Made by a program: the position numbers and the translations under genes. A stretch of 22,079 nt of DNA from Tritrichomonas musculus (Eukaryota; Parabasalia; Tritrichomonadida; Tritrichomonadidae). Below the pieces are notes generated by a model, which was not told the DNA's origin, ran no database searches, and saw nothing but the letters and a program-made list of their open reading frames with translations. Positions 13,597 through 20,063 of this stretch are shown here, in pieces. How positions within the stretch are numbered: the stretch's first letter is position 1; every line of letters starts with the position of its first letter. The DNA is taken from contig JAPFFF010000470.1 of the NCBI GenBank assembly GCA_039105265.1, forward strand, positions 1 to 22,079, read 5' to 3'.

Positions 13597-14304
13597 ATGA
13601 TAGTAGAGCCAATAAATGAAAATTATGAATGGTTACAATATAATGAACATTTACGGATTATACGTTCAAAGAAAGATAATATGTTTCAAGCAAATAGTAT
13701 AATTAGTGCTTGTCAATCAACAAAGAAAATTAAGCATTGGAATGAAAATAAACAAACAAAGGAGTTATTTCAATTTATTTCTGAGTCAGTCGGAATTCCG
13801 CCCGACCAAAAGTTATTAGAAAATCGACCAAATTTACCGAATAATTTGAAAGGAATTTATATTCATAAATTATTAATAAATCATATAGCAATTTGGGCTT
13901 CACCTACTTATTCCTTCTTTGTTCTAAAATTATTAGATGAGTATTTTGAAAAACAAAGACTTGAACAAAAACCAAGATTAGTACCTAAAAATAGAGAATA
14001 TGATTATAAATTCTTAATTTGGTTAGAAGAATTAAAAGATAATCCAGAAAAAGTTAAATTACATTTAGTCAAACGTCATAAAGATTATTATCGTGATATC
14101 AAACCAAAAGAAAAAAATCAATGGTACTTCAAAGATAATATGCCAATAGCTATGACACCGAATAGAGATATAAAAGATATTATTCGTAAGAATTTTGGTA
14201 CAAATGATGTCTCAATTTATAGTTCTATCATTACTGCTTCAAAAACATGTTTAGATAAATTAAAGAGGTTAATAGATGAATATATTAGTCATTATCAGGA
14301 ATGA
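13597..14304 (+). CDS. KilA-N domain protein (235 aa)
   Basis: Residues about 10-115 fit the KilA-N domain of viral and phage DNA-binding proteins: a start with LQYNEHLRIIRSKKDNMFQA, a SIISACQSTKKIKHWNENKQT segment, the G-x-Y-x-H turn (GIYIHKLLINHIAIWASPTY) and a following helix. Residues about 135-230 form a second domain (FLIWLEELKDNP, WYFKDNMPIAMTPNRDIKDIIRK, LDKLKRLIDEYI) of the kind that follows KilA-N in nucleocytoplasmic large DNA viruses. The likely role is a nucleic-acid-binding regulator. Unlike its neighbours, its leader (ATCCTCTTACAAAAACAAAA) has neither the Myb core nor the TCA initiator, so its timing may differ. Confidence 0.8.
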   Translation: MIVEPINENYEWLQYNEHLRIIRSKKDNMFQANSIISACQSTKKIKHWNENKQTKELFQFISESVGIPPDQKLLENRPNLPNNLKGIYIHKLLINHIAIWASPTYSFFVLKLLDEYFEKQRLEQKPRLVPKNREYDYKFLIWLEELKDNPEKVKLHLVKRHKDYYRDIKPKEKNQWYFKDNMPIAMTPNRDIKDIIRKNFGTNDVSIYSSIITASKTCLDKLKRLIDEYISHYQE

Positions 14305-14340
14305 AATATAAAAACGGTTTTGACACTTCATTATTTTTAA
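14302..14340 (+). promoter_or_regulatory. Myb/initiator promoter of the 86-aa coiled-coil gene
   Basis: AACGGTTTTGACACTTCATT followed by ATTTTTAA and the ATG at 14341: the standard core and TCA initiator, here used in one direction only. It overlaps the stop of the KilA-N gene. Confidence 0.75.
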
Positions 14341-14601
14341 ATGAGTGAACCTGACTTTTTCGAAGAGAAGAAAAAGATTGATGATCAAACAAGAGATTTT
14401 CTATCGAATGTTCGAAATGATTTGAATATAACGAAAGTTCTCATGCAAAAAATAAATTCTCAACTTGATGAATTAACTTCAAGATTGGAACGTTTAGAAA
14501 GTTCTGTCCAAAGAATTGATCGAAAAGTTGCTGAACGTGGTGTTCAAATCGAACAATTAATAAAAGACGTTTTCGTTCTTCAATTAACTCGACCTCAATA
14601 A
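14341..14601 (+). CDS. Coiled-coil protein (86 aa), trimer-like heptads
   Basis: The protein begins MSEPDFFEEKKKIDDQTRDF. Residues about 30-80 form a long regular heptad coiled coil (LMQKINSQLDELTSRLERLE, VQRIDRKVAERGVQIEQLI), typical of parallel oligomers such as fibre or stalk-type helices. No signal peptide. It lies directly upstream of the polymerase under the same promoter type. The role is unknown. Confidence 0.7.
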   Translation: MSEPDFFEEKKKIDDQTRDFLSNVRNDLNITKVLMQKINSQLDELTSRLERLESSVQRIDRKVAERGVQIEQLIKDVFVLQLTRPQ

Positions 14602-14663
14602 ACATTTTCTTTTTAATTAACGGTTTTGACAGACCATTATTTTTATTGTAAAAGAAAGTTAAC
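14602..14663 (+). promoter_or_regulatory. Promoter of the DNA polymerase gene
   Basis: AACGGTTTTGACAGACCATT followed by ATTTTTATTG and a further ~15 bases to the ATG. The CCATTATTTTT initiator variant is shared with the 5658-5714 region and with the leftward side of 18502-18551, so the polymerase, the gene at 5715 and the 55-aa membrane protein have the same subtype. Confidence 0.7.
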
Positions 14664-17600
14664 ATGACAACAACTATTAGAGCGAATCCTAACAGATTAA
14701 TGGAGATTTATAATCTCTTAACGAATGGTAAAGAAACGTTTAAAGAATTCTCTAAAAAGAATGGGGATCGGAGTAAAGAAATATTAAATGAGTATATTAT
14801 ACAAAAAGTGAAAGAAAATGGTTATGATGGGAAATTGAATGGGGATTCAATATTTTGGTTCGTTAAAGGTTTAACTCATTCAAATCTCCCTCAATATTTA
14901 AATCAACCTCCTCCAGAAAAAGAATTTACTGAACCCCCACCATCGACACCAATTGAGCCAGAAAAATCAAATTTACGTGAAATAATTGCAAATGCACCAC
15001 CAAATGTACCTTTGAGAAAATTAATGCCCGTTAGTGAACAAAATGTACCTTTGAGAAAATTAGTTCCACCTCCTGAGCCAAAATCAAATGAATATGAACC
15101 AAAAAGACCAACTGATCCTTATTTCTTAAATATTCAGAATTCAATTAGACCTCATTCAAAAGATGATTCATTTATTCAATTCATGAAAATTAATAATGAA
15201 AATGATCAAGATAGAATTGTTGATGGTTATATAAAAATGTTAAATGATTCACCAACTGATTGGAGAATTAATTTTGAACAATTAAATGATTATGGTCGAA
15301 AGAAATTATTTCCATTCTTACGAAAGAAATTTGAAAATGAAATAGGTGAATTAGCTGCAACAGAAAAATATAAATTATCTTATTCAGTTGGAGGTCAATG
15401 GCATTCTGTACCTTTAAATGGAAAAACTTATGAAGAATTATTAAAGAATTTAACAGAAGAGAATTTCATTTATCAAATTGAAAAGAATCCAGGTTGGGAA
15501 TATGATTTAGAAGGTCAAAGATTACCTGAATTTTCATTATTTTCTCAAATCAAATTTAGTATATTAAAACATCCAAAACATAAAAATACAGTCGATGGAG
15601 GATTCTTTAAATATTTATTAAAACCTGGTTGTCCAAAAGTATTAATTGATTACCTGACAAGGCTTCAAATATTTGATAGTTTAATTAATGAAAAGACAAA
15701 GAAAATAAAAGAAGAATTAAATGATTGTTGTTTCATTTATGCTTTACAACAAACTGGAAATTATTCAGAATCATTATTAAATCAAATTAGATTAAGGATT
15801 CAAAATAGATATTTATCACAAAGTAGTATTAATCATTTATGTGAAGAATTTAATATTCATCTTAATTTAACTTATATTGATGATAATTCTGTTGCTCAAA
15901 AACAATCTGTACGTTCAATGGATAAAGGTAAAAGAAAAACATATATGGGTATACAAAAAGCTGAACCAGAACGAACTCATAAATTCAATGTATATCAAAA
16001 ACATTATTTCATCGAAGAAAAGACACCATTTACATATTATTATATCAAAAATATTGAAAAGTTAGATGAAGACAAATATAATAAAGATTGGATTACAGAT
16101 CATTGGACAAAAGGTAGATCATTTATAACTTCTTCAAACTTGATTAGAGAATTATTTAAGAAAAATTATTTCATTCCAATTAATTATTCACAAGAACATT
16201 TATTACATTCAATATTTTATAATGAAATTGATCAAGATATTTCAAATACTACATTAGAATATAAAGATGAATATTGTTGTAAATTAATTGAACCAAAAAC
16301 AAAAATAATCAAACAAGTAGAAACTTCTTATTGGTTTTGTGATTTTGAATCTGATACAAGTTCAAAAATTCATATTCCATTCTTATGTTGTTTACATTCA
16401 TTAGATGGGAAAATTAAGAAAGAATTCTTAGGTGAAAAATGTAATATAAATCTATTGAAATATTTACCTACTGATTCAATTTGTTATTTTCATAATTTGG
16501 CTTATGATATTAGAATGATTTTACAAAACAATAATCAAAATATAAAAATATTATCATCAATTATTAAAGGAAATCAATGTTTTAATATGACTTTGAAATT
16601 TGAGAACAAAAAGATAACATTTAAAGATAGTTATCCAATTTTCTCTTGCAAGCTATCAAATCTACCATTAATGTTTAATATTCCTTGTGAAAAAGAAATT
16701 TTCCCATACAAATATTATACATTTGAAAGATTAAGAACAAATAAAGGTCAAATTAATGAAGCAGGTAAAGAAGAAGATAAAACATGGACTGAACAAGATT
16801 ATCAATTATTTCGTTCAAATATTAACAAAATTAAGGGATGCCGTTTAAATAATAATGAATTTGATATGTGGAAATATGCATTATTTTATTGTCATCAAGA
16901 TGTTCGAATATTAAGAGAAAGTTTTGTTAAATTTAGACAAGGTTTCATTCAAGATTTCAAAATCGATCCATTCAAATATATTTCAATTTCTTCTTTAGCT
17001 AATGATGTATTTAATCATAAAGTTTATTATGGTCATGATTTATATTCAGTAGGTGGAATTGTTAGGAAATTTTGTTCATATGCTGTTTATGGAGGTAGAT
17101 GTATGACTGCTTATAACAAAAAGTGGCATATCACTGAAAAATTAGCAGATTTTGACGCAGTTAGTTTATATCCTTCAGCAATTCATAGATTATATACCGT
17201 TCAAGGAAAACCAGTAGTAATATCCAAAACTGAATTAAATTATGAATTTTTATCAAAACAAGGTGCATATATAGTAGAAATTTTAGTTACTGGAATTCAT
17301 AAACATTATCCATTTCCATTAATCGTTAAGAAAACAAAAGATGGTAACCTTAATGATGATAAATTCGATAAACCTTTCAAAATGATTGTCGATAATATTT
17401 ATTTAGAAGATCTCATTGAATTTCAAAAAATAGATTTCGAATTAATAAGAGGTTATTATTGGCCTGGAAAAAGAGAATATCATATCCAAAAAGAAATTCA
17501 AAAAATATTTGAGAAAAGATTAGAATATAAAAGTCAAGACAATCCTTTACAAAATTTATATAAATTAATTATGAATAGTTGTTATGGTAAAACCATTGAA

Positions 17601-18323
17601 AGACCTATTGAAAAAGATTTTAAATACATTAATGATCAAGATACTTTAGATAATTATTGGATCAAAAATTATAACAAAATTGTTGAAGATATTGAATTAC
17701 AAAATAATATGCATGCTGTTAGAATATTGAGACCAATTGATAAACATTTTAATTTTTCATTATTAGGTATTCATGTATTAAGTATGTCAAAAAGAATCAT
17801 GAATGAAGTGATGTGTCTTGCATTTGATATTGGTTGCCATATTTATTATCAGGATACTGATTCAATGCATATTGAAATAAATGATTTACCAAAATTACAA
17901 AAAGCTTATAAAGAAAAATATAATCGAGAACTCATAGGTAAATATTTAGGTCAATTCCATTCAGATTTTCCAACTATAAATGGTCACAAAGAAATGCCAG
18001 AATCAATTGAATCATACTTTTTGATGAAAAAGATGTATATTGATAAGTTACAAGATTCTACAGGTGAAATTGATTATATGACTCGTGGGAAAGGATTAAC
18101 TGAACAATCTATTAAATATGCTTATAAGAATGAATTTGATAATGATCCAATGAAATTATATAAATATTTATACGAAGGGAATCAACAAACATTTGATCTT
18201 ACAAAAGGTCAACCATGTTTCCAAATGAATAAAAATATGACTGTATCAACCTTAAATGAATTCAAAAGAAGAATATCAACACCATATAAAGAAGGAAAGA
18301 GAGAAAAATATTTTGAATATTAA
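14664..18323 (+). CDS. polB: Protein-primed family B DNA polymerase (1,219 aa)
   Basis: This is the replicative polymerase of the element. Exonuclease motifs: Exo I CDFESD near residue 555, Exo II FHNLAYDIRMIL near 610, Exo III YCHQDVRIL near 743. Polymerase motifs: A ADFDAVSLYPSAI near 829, B KLIMNSCYGKTIE near 967, C YYQDTDSMHI near 1062, and a following TRGKGL near 1139. The A-B spacing leaves room for the TPR insertions of protein-primed enzymes. The N-terminal ~540 residues are extra: a Pro-rich linker (about 90-155, with LRKLMP and LRKLVP repeats), then a domain with NDCCFIYALQQTG (about 352-364) and a later HYFIEEKTPF (about 448), which could be a cysteine-protease-like (OTU/papain type) fold or a terminal-protein region. 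The gene looks whole. Weak similarity to plasmid and adenovirus polymerases is expected. Confidence 0.93.
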   Translation: MTTTIRANPNRLMEIYNLLTNGKETFKEFSKKNGDRSKEILNEYIIQKVKENGYDGKLNGDSIFWFVKGLTHSNLPQYLNQPPPEKEFTEPPPSTPIEPEKSNLREIIANAPPNVPLRKLMPVSEQNVPLRKLVPPPEPKSNEYEPKRPTDPYFLNIQNSIRPHSKDDSFIQFMKINNENDQDRIVDGYIKMLNDSPTDWRINFEQLNDYGRKKLFPFLRKKFENEIGELAATEKYKLSYSVGGQWHSVPLNGKTYEELLKNLTEENFIYQIEKNPGWEYDLEGQRLPEFSLFSQIKFSILKHPKHKNTVDGGFFKYLLKPGCPKVLIDYLTRLQIFDSLINEKTKKIKEELNDCCFIYALQQTGNYSESLLNQIRLRIQNRYLSQSSINHLCEEFNIHLNLTYIDDNSVAQKQSVRSMDKGKRKTYMGIQKAEPERTHKFNVYQKHYFIEEKTPFTYYYIKNIEKLDEDKYNKDWITDHWTKGRSFITSSNLIRELFKKNYFIPINYSQEHLLHSIFYNEIDQDISNTTLEYKDEYCCKLIEPKTKIIKQVETSYWFCDFESDTSSKIHIPFLCCLHSLDGKIKKEFLGEKCNINLLKYLPTDSICYFHNLAYDIRMILQNNNQNIKILSSIIKGNQCFNMTLKFENKKITFKDSYPIFSCKLSNLPLMFNIPCEKEIFPYKYYTFERLRTNKGQINEAGKEEDKTWTEQDYQLFRSNINKIKGCRLNNNEFDMWKYALFYCHQDVRILRESFVKFRQGFIQDFKIDPFKYISISSLANDVFNHKVYYGHDLYSVGGIVRKFCSYAVYGGRCMTAYNKKWHITEKLADFDAVSLYPSAIHRLYTVQGKPVVISKTELNYEFLSKQGAYIVEILVTGIHKHYPFPLIVKKTKDGNLNDDKFDKPFKMIVDNIYLEDLIEFQKIDFELIRGYYWPGKREYHIQKEIQKIFEKRLEYKSQDNPLQNLYKLIMNSCYGKTIERPIEKDFKYINDQDTLDNYWIKNYNKIVEDIELQNNMHAVRILRPIDKHFNFSLLGIHVLSMSKRIMNEVMCLAFDIGCHIYYQDTDSMHIEINDLPKLQKAYKEKYNRELIGKYLGQFHSDFPTINGHKEMPESIESYFLMKKMYIDKLQDSTGEIDYMTRGKGLTEQSIKYAYKNEFDNDPMKLYKYLYEGNQQTFDLTKGQPCFQMNKNMTVSTLNEFKRRISTPYKEGKREKYFEY

Positions 18324-18333
18324 TGATTGTTTA

Positions 18334-18501
18334 CTAACCCAATATATTTAACCAAAAGTAGAGAAGGTTCAAGCAAATGTTAATAATTACGATCATAACA
18401 ACAATCCATAAACACCAATTCGGAGGTGGAGAATCACAACAATAATCATCGTTGTGGTCAATTCTTTCACTTTGAGATTGATCAATTAAAGGTTCAGACA
18501 T
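18334..18501 (-). CDS. Small single-span membrane protein (55 aa)
   Basis: This gene is short and easily missed. The frame runs from an ATG at 18501 to TAG, starting MSEPLIDQSQSERIDHNDDY. The N-terminal ~30 residues are acidic and contain CCDSPPPNWC. Residues about 30-53 are one hydrophobic helix (LWIVVMIVIINICLNLLYFW). It is supported by a full promoter in the correct place: the core CGGTTTTGACAGACCATTTT directly before the ATG, the same subtype as the polymerase gene. It is divergent from the secreted 86-aa coiled-coil protein. Possible roles are membrane anchor, envelope-associated or pore-forming; nothing in the sequence decides between these. Confidence 0.7.
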   Translation of the reverse strand: MSEPLIDQSQSERIDHNDDYCCDSPPPNWCLWIVVMIVIINICLNLLYFWLNILG

Positions 18502-18551
18502 TTAAAAAAATGGTCTGTCAAAACCGATCTAACCGTTTTCATTTTTTATTT
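18502..18551. promoter_or_regulatory. Bidirectional promoter (55-aa membrane protein / 86-aa secreted protein)
   Basis: Leftward: CGGTTTTGACAGACCATTTT up to the minus-strand ATG. Rightward: AACCGATCTAACCGTTTTCA, then TTTTTTATTTATG. Two Myb-like sites are present and each side has its own initiator. This arrangement supports both small genes as real. Confidence 0.75.
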
Positions 18552-18812
18552 ATGTTATTTGTATTAATATTGTTACCAATAATTGATGCTTTGTCAAATC
18601 TCCATCCTTCGAAGGAAGATTTTTTCAAATATCTACATGATTTAAATGATATGAATAGGGAAGCCAGAGAACTTCGAGAAGCGATTCGAGGTAGCGAGCA
18701 TTTCATTTTTAAGAAAAAGGAAAGTCTTCAAAGTGTGGAAGAGAGAATCAAGAAAATGAAAGAAAGAATCCAAGAGTACATCAAAAATAACCCCCATGAC
18801 TTTGATCTTTGA
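18552..18812 (+). CDS. Small secreted or anchored coiled-coil protein (86 aa)
   Basis: From the ATG after the initiator the protein begins with a hydrophobic stretch MLFVLILLPIIDALS, a good short signal peptide or anchor with a possible cleavage after Ala/Ser at about 14-15. The rest is charged helix (FKYLHDLNDMNREARELREAI, KKKESLQSVEERIKKMKERI). An upstream in-frame extension to 18426 begins at GTG and crosses the promoter, so it is rejected. It is paired with the 55-aa membrane protein, suggesting a joint role at a membrane. Confidence 0.72.
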   Translation: MLFVLILLPIIDALSNLHPSKEDFFKYLHDLNDMNREARELREAIRGSEHFIFKKKESLQSVEERIKKMKERIQEYIKNNPHDFDL

Positions 18813-18868
18813 GAATAAACAATAAGCTTTTTTAATTTTTTTAATTTTTTATTTTGTCTCAAAAATAT

Positions 18869-19195
18869 ATGACAAAGACTAGGATCCGTTGGAATACTCA
18901 AAAAGTGAGAGAAGAAATGGCTAAAGAAAATTGTATATTATTAGATGATTACAAAAGAGGAGATATTCGTATTCATTATTTATATGAAGGTAATGAATTT
19001 TCAGTAAGGTGGTCAGATTGGATGAAAAAAGATAGGCCATCAAGACCACATTTGAAAGGAGGAAATAGAAAAATAACAAAATCAAAGAGTGTTGATAACT
19101 TAAATAAAACTTTTGAAGATCCTGAAAATGGAGAAGAGGAAAATGAAAATGAAGAAGATTTTAATGAGATAGAAAATGAATTACATCAAGAATGA
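18869..19195 (+). CDS. Small protein with a YLYEGNEF-W-HLKGG motif (108 aa)
   Basis: The first ATG of the frame is used (MTKTRIRWNTQKVREEMAKEN). Residues about 22-62 (CILLDDYKRGDIRIHYLYEGNEFSV... W... RPHLKGG) resemble the short DNA-recognition repeats next to homing-type endonucleases in phages and giant viruses, in which a beta hairpin with a Tyr/Gly turn and a Trp is followed by a P-x-H-L-x-G loop. The resemblance is from memory and tentative. The C-terminal ~40 residues are acidic and disordered (GEEENENEED). No nuclease active site is visible. The leader is pure A/T (TTAATTTTTTAATTTTTT), with neither the Myb core nor an initiator, like the genes that follow. Confidence 0.6.
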   Translation: MTKTRIRWNTQKVREEMAKENCILLDDYKRGDIRIHYLYEGNEFSVRWSDWMKKDRPSRPHLKGGNRKITKSKSVDNLNKTFEDPENGEEENENEEDFNEIENELHQE

Positions 19196-19288
19196 ACTCA
19201 TTAATATGTTAGAGCAATTTATATTAGAGAAGTTAGAGTTGGAAATAGGTTTGATGTGAACTTTTTCTAGAATTTTGCAAAATCAAAA

Positions 19289-19462
19289 ATGCCACCAAAA
19301 AGAACGAAAATGTCAAAAATCCCGCCAGAATTATTGTATTTAATCGAAAAACAAATAAGAAAAAGAAGCAAACCAACACGAAAAACAACAACAACACCAA
19401 GAAAAGCGAGATCAAATAAAGGAATCAAAAGATCAGGAGTAAAAAGAACAAGAAAAAGATAA
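19289..19462 (+). CDS. Very basic small protein (57 aa), protamine- or core-like
   Basis: This gene is too short for usual cut-offs. From the ATG the protein reads MPPKRTKMSKIPPELLYLIE, then an extremely Lys/Arg-rich tail with TPRKARSNKGIKRSGVKR and an end in RTRKR. Over a third of the residues are Lys or Arg. The motif PRKARSNKG is matched by PRKTRSDKG in the next gene, so the two are related or under the same selection. Basic mini-proteins of this type condense DNA in adenovirus-like particles (compare pX/mu), so a genome-packing role is plausible. It lies between the 108-aa and 171-aa genes in the same direction. Confidence 0.65.
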   Translation: MPPKRTKMSKIPPELLYLIEKQIRKRSKPTRKTTTTPRKARSNKGIKRSGVKRTRKR

Positions 19463-19518
19463 AAAAAGAAAAAATATTTTTATTTTTTGATAATTTAATG
19501 AAAAATCAAAAATAAACA

Positions 19519-20034
19519 ATGTCAGAAAATGCAGTAAAGAAAGTTGTCGAGGCAGTTGGAGCAGCAGCAGAAGCAGGTGCAGCAGCAAAAGGATCACCAC
19601 TACCTAAATTTAAACCTATAAATAAGAAAGCAGGAACAGTAAAGAAAAAACAAGGGCCACCACTACCTAAATTTAAACCTATAAATAAGAAAGCAGGGAC
19701 AGTTAAGAAAAAAACCACAGCTGCACCAAAAAGACGTCAAGCAGCAGCAGCAATGGATTTATCTCATAGATCAAAAGAAGAATTGCAAGCTTTCTGTTTG
19801 GCCCAAAAAATTCGTATTGAACCAACTTATACCAAGGAAAAATTAGAAAATCTTATTCAACGTTGGGCTAAAACAGGATATACAAATCCAAAAAGAGCAA
19901 GTGCAAAACCACCAAAGGCACCAAAAATGACGAAAAGTGGAAAACCAAGAAAAACAAGATCAGATAAAGGAAAAACACATAAGACAAGACCAAATAGAGT
20001 TGCAAGACTTTATTATGGCCCAAAAGAAAAATAA
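19519..20034 (+). CDS. Basic SAP-like DNA-binding protein with duplicated segment (171 aa)
   Basis: The protein begins with an Ala-rich helix (MSENAVKKVVEAVGAAAEAG). It then has two copies of a Pro/Lys segment, LPKFKPINKKAGTVKKK, 21 residues apart, from a 63-bp direct repeat. Residues about 79-120 fit a SAP-type helix-extended-loop-helix (LSHRSKEELQAFCLAQKI, YTKEKLENLIQRW). The C terminus is highly basic (KPRKTRSDKGKTHKTRPNR), ending RLYYGPKEK. The expected role is binding and condensing DNA, perhaps as a core protein. It shares PRK(T/A)RS(D/N)KG with the 57-aa protein. Confidence 0.75.
   Translation: MSENAVKKVVEAVGAAAEAGAAAKGSPLPKFKPINKKAGTVKKKQGPPLPKFKPINKKAGTVKKKTTAAPKRRQAAAAMDLSHRSKEELQAFCLAQKIRIEPTYTKEKLENLIQRWAKTGYTNPKRASAKPPKAPKMTKSGKPRKTRSDKGKTHKTRPNRVARLYYGPKEK
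19597..19713 (+). repeat. 63-bp spaced direct repeat in the 171-aa gene
   Basis: Two ~54-bp copies starting CCACTACCTAAATTTAAACC at 19597 and 19660 differ at only two or three positions. They encode the doubled LPKFKPINKKAGTVKKK segment, so the duplication is recent or kept uniform by recombination. Confidence 0.85.
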
Positions 20035-20063
20035 ATAAATCATAATTATTTTTACAAGTATAA

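Noticed and set aside
13597-18323. Prophage or bacterial plasmid origin (KilA-N, protein-primed polymerase)
   Set aside because: There are no ribosome binding sites, starts follow eukaryote-type initiators and stops overlap poly(A)-like signals. The rve integrase points to a Polinton-type element.
18426-18551. Upstream extension of the secreted coiled-coil gene
   Set aside because: It starts at GTG and overlaps the opposite-strand 55-aa gene and the divergent promoter.
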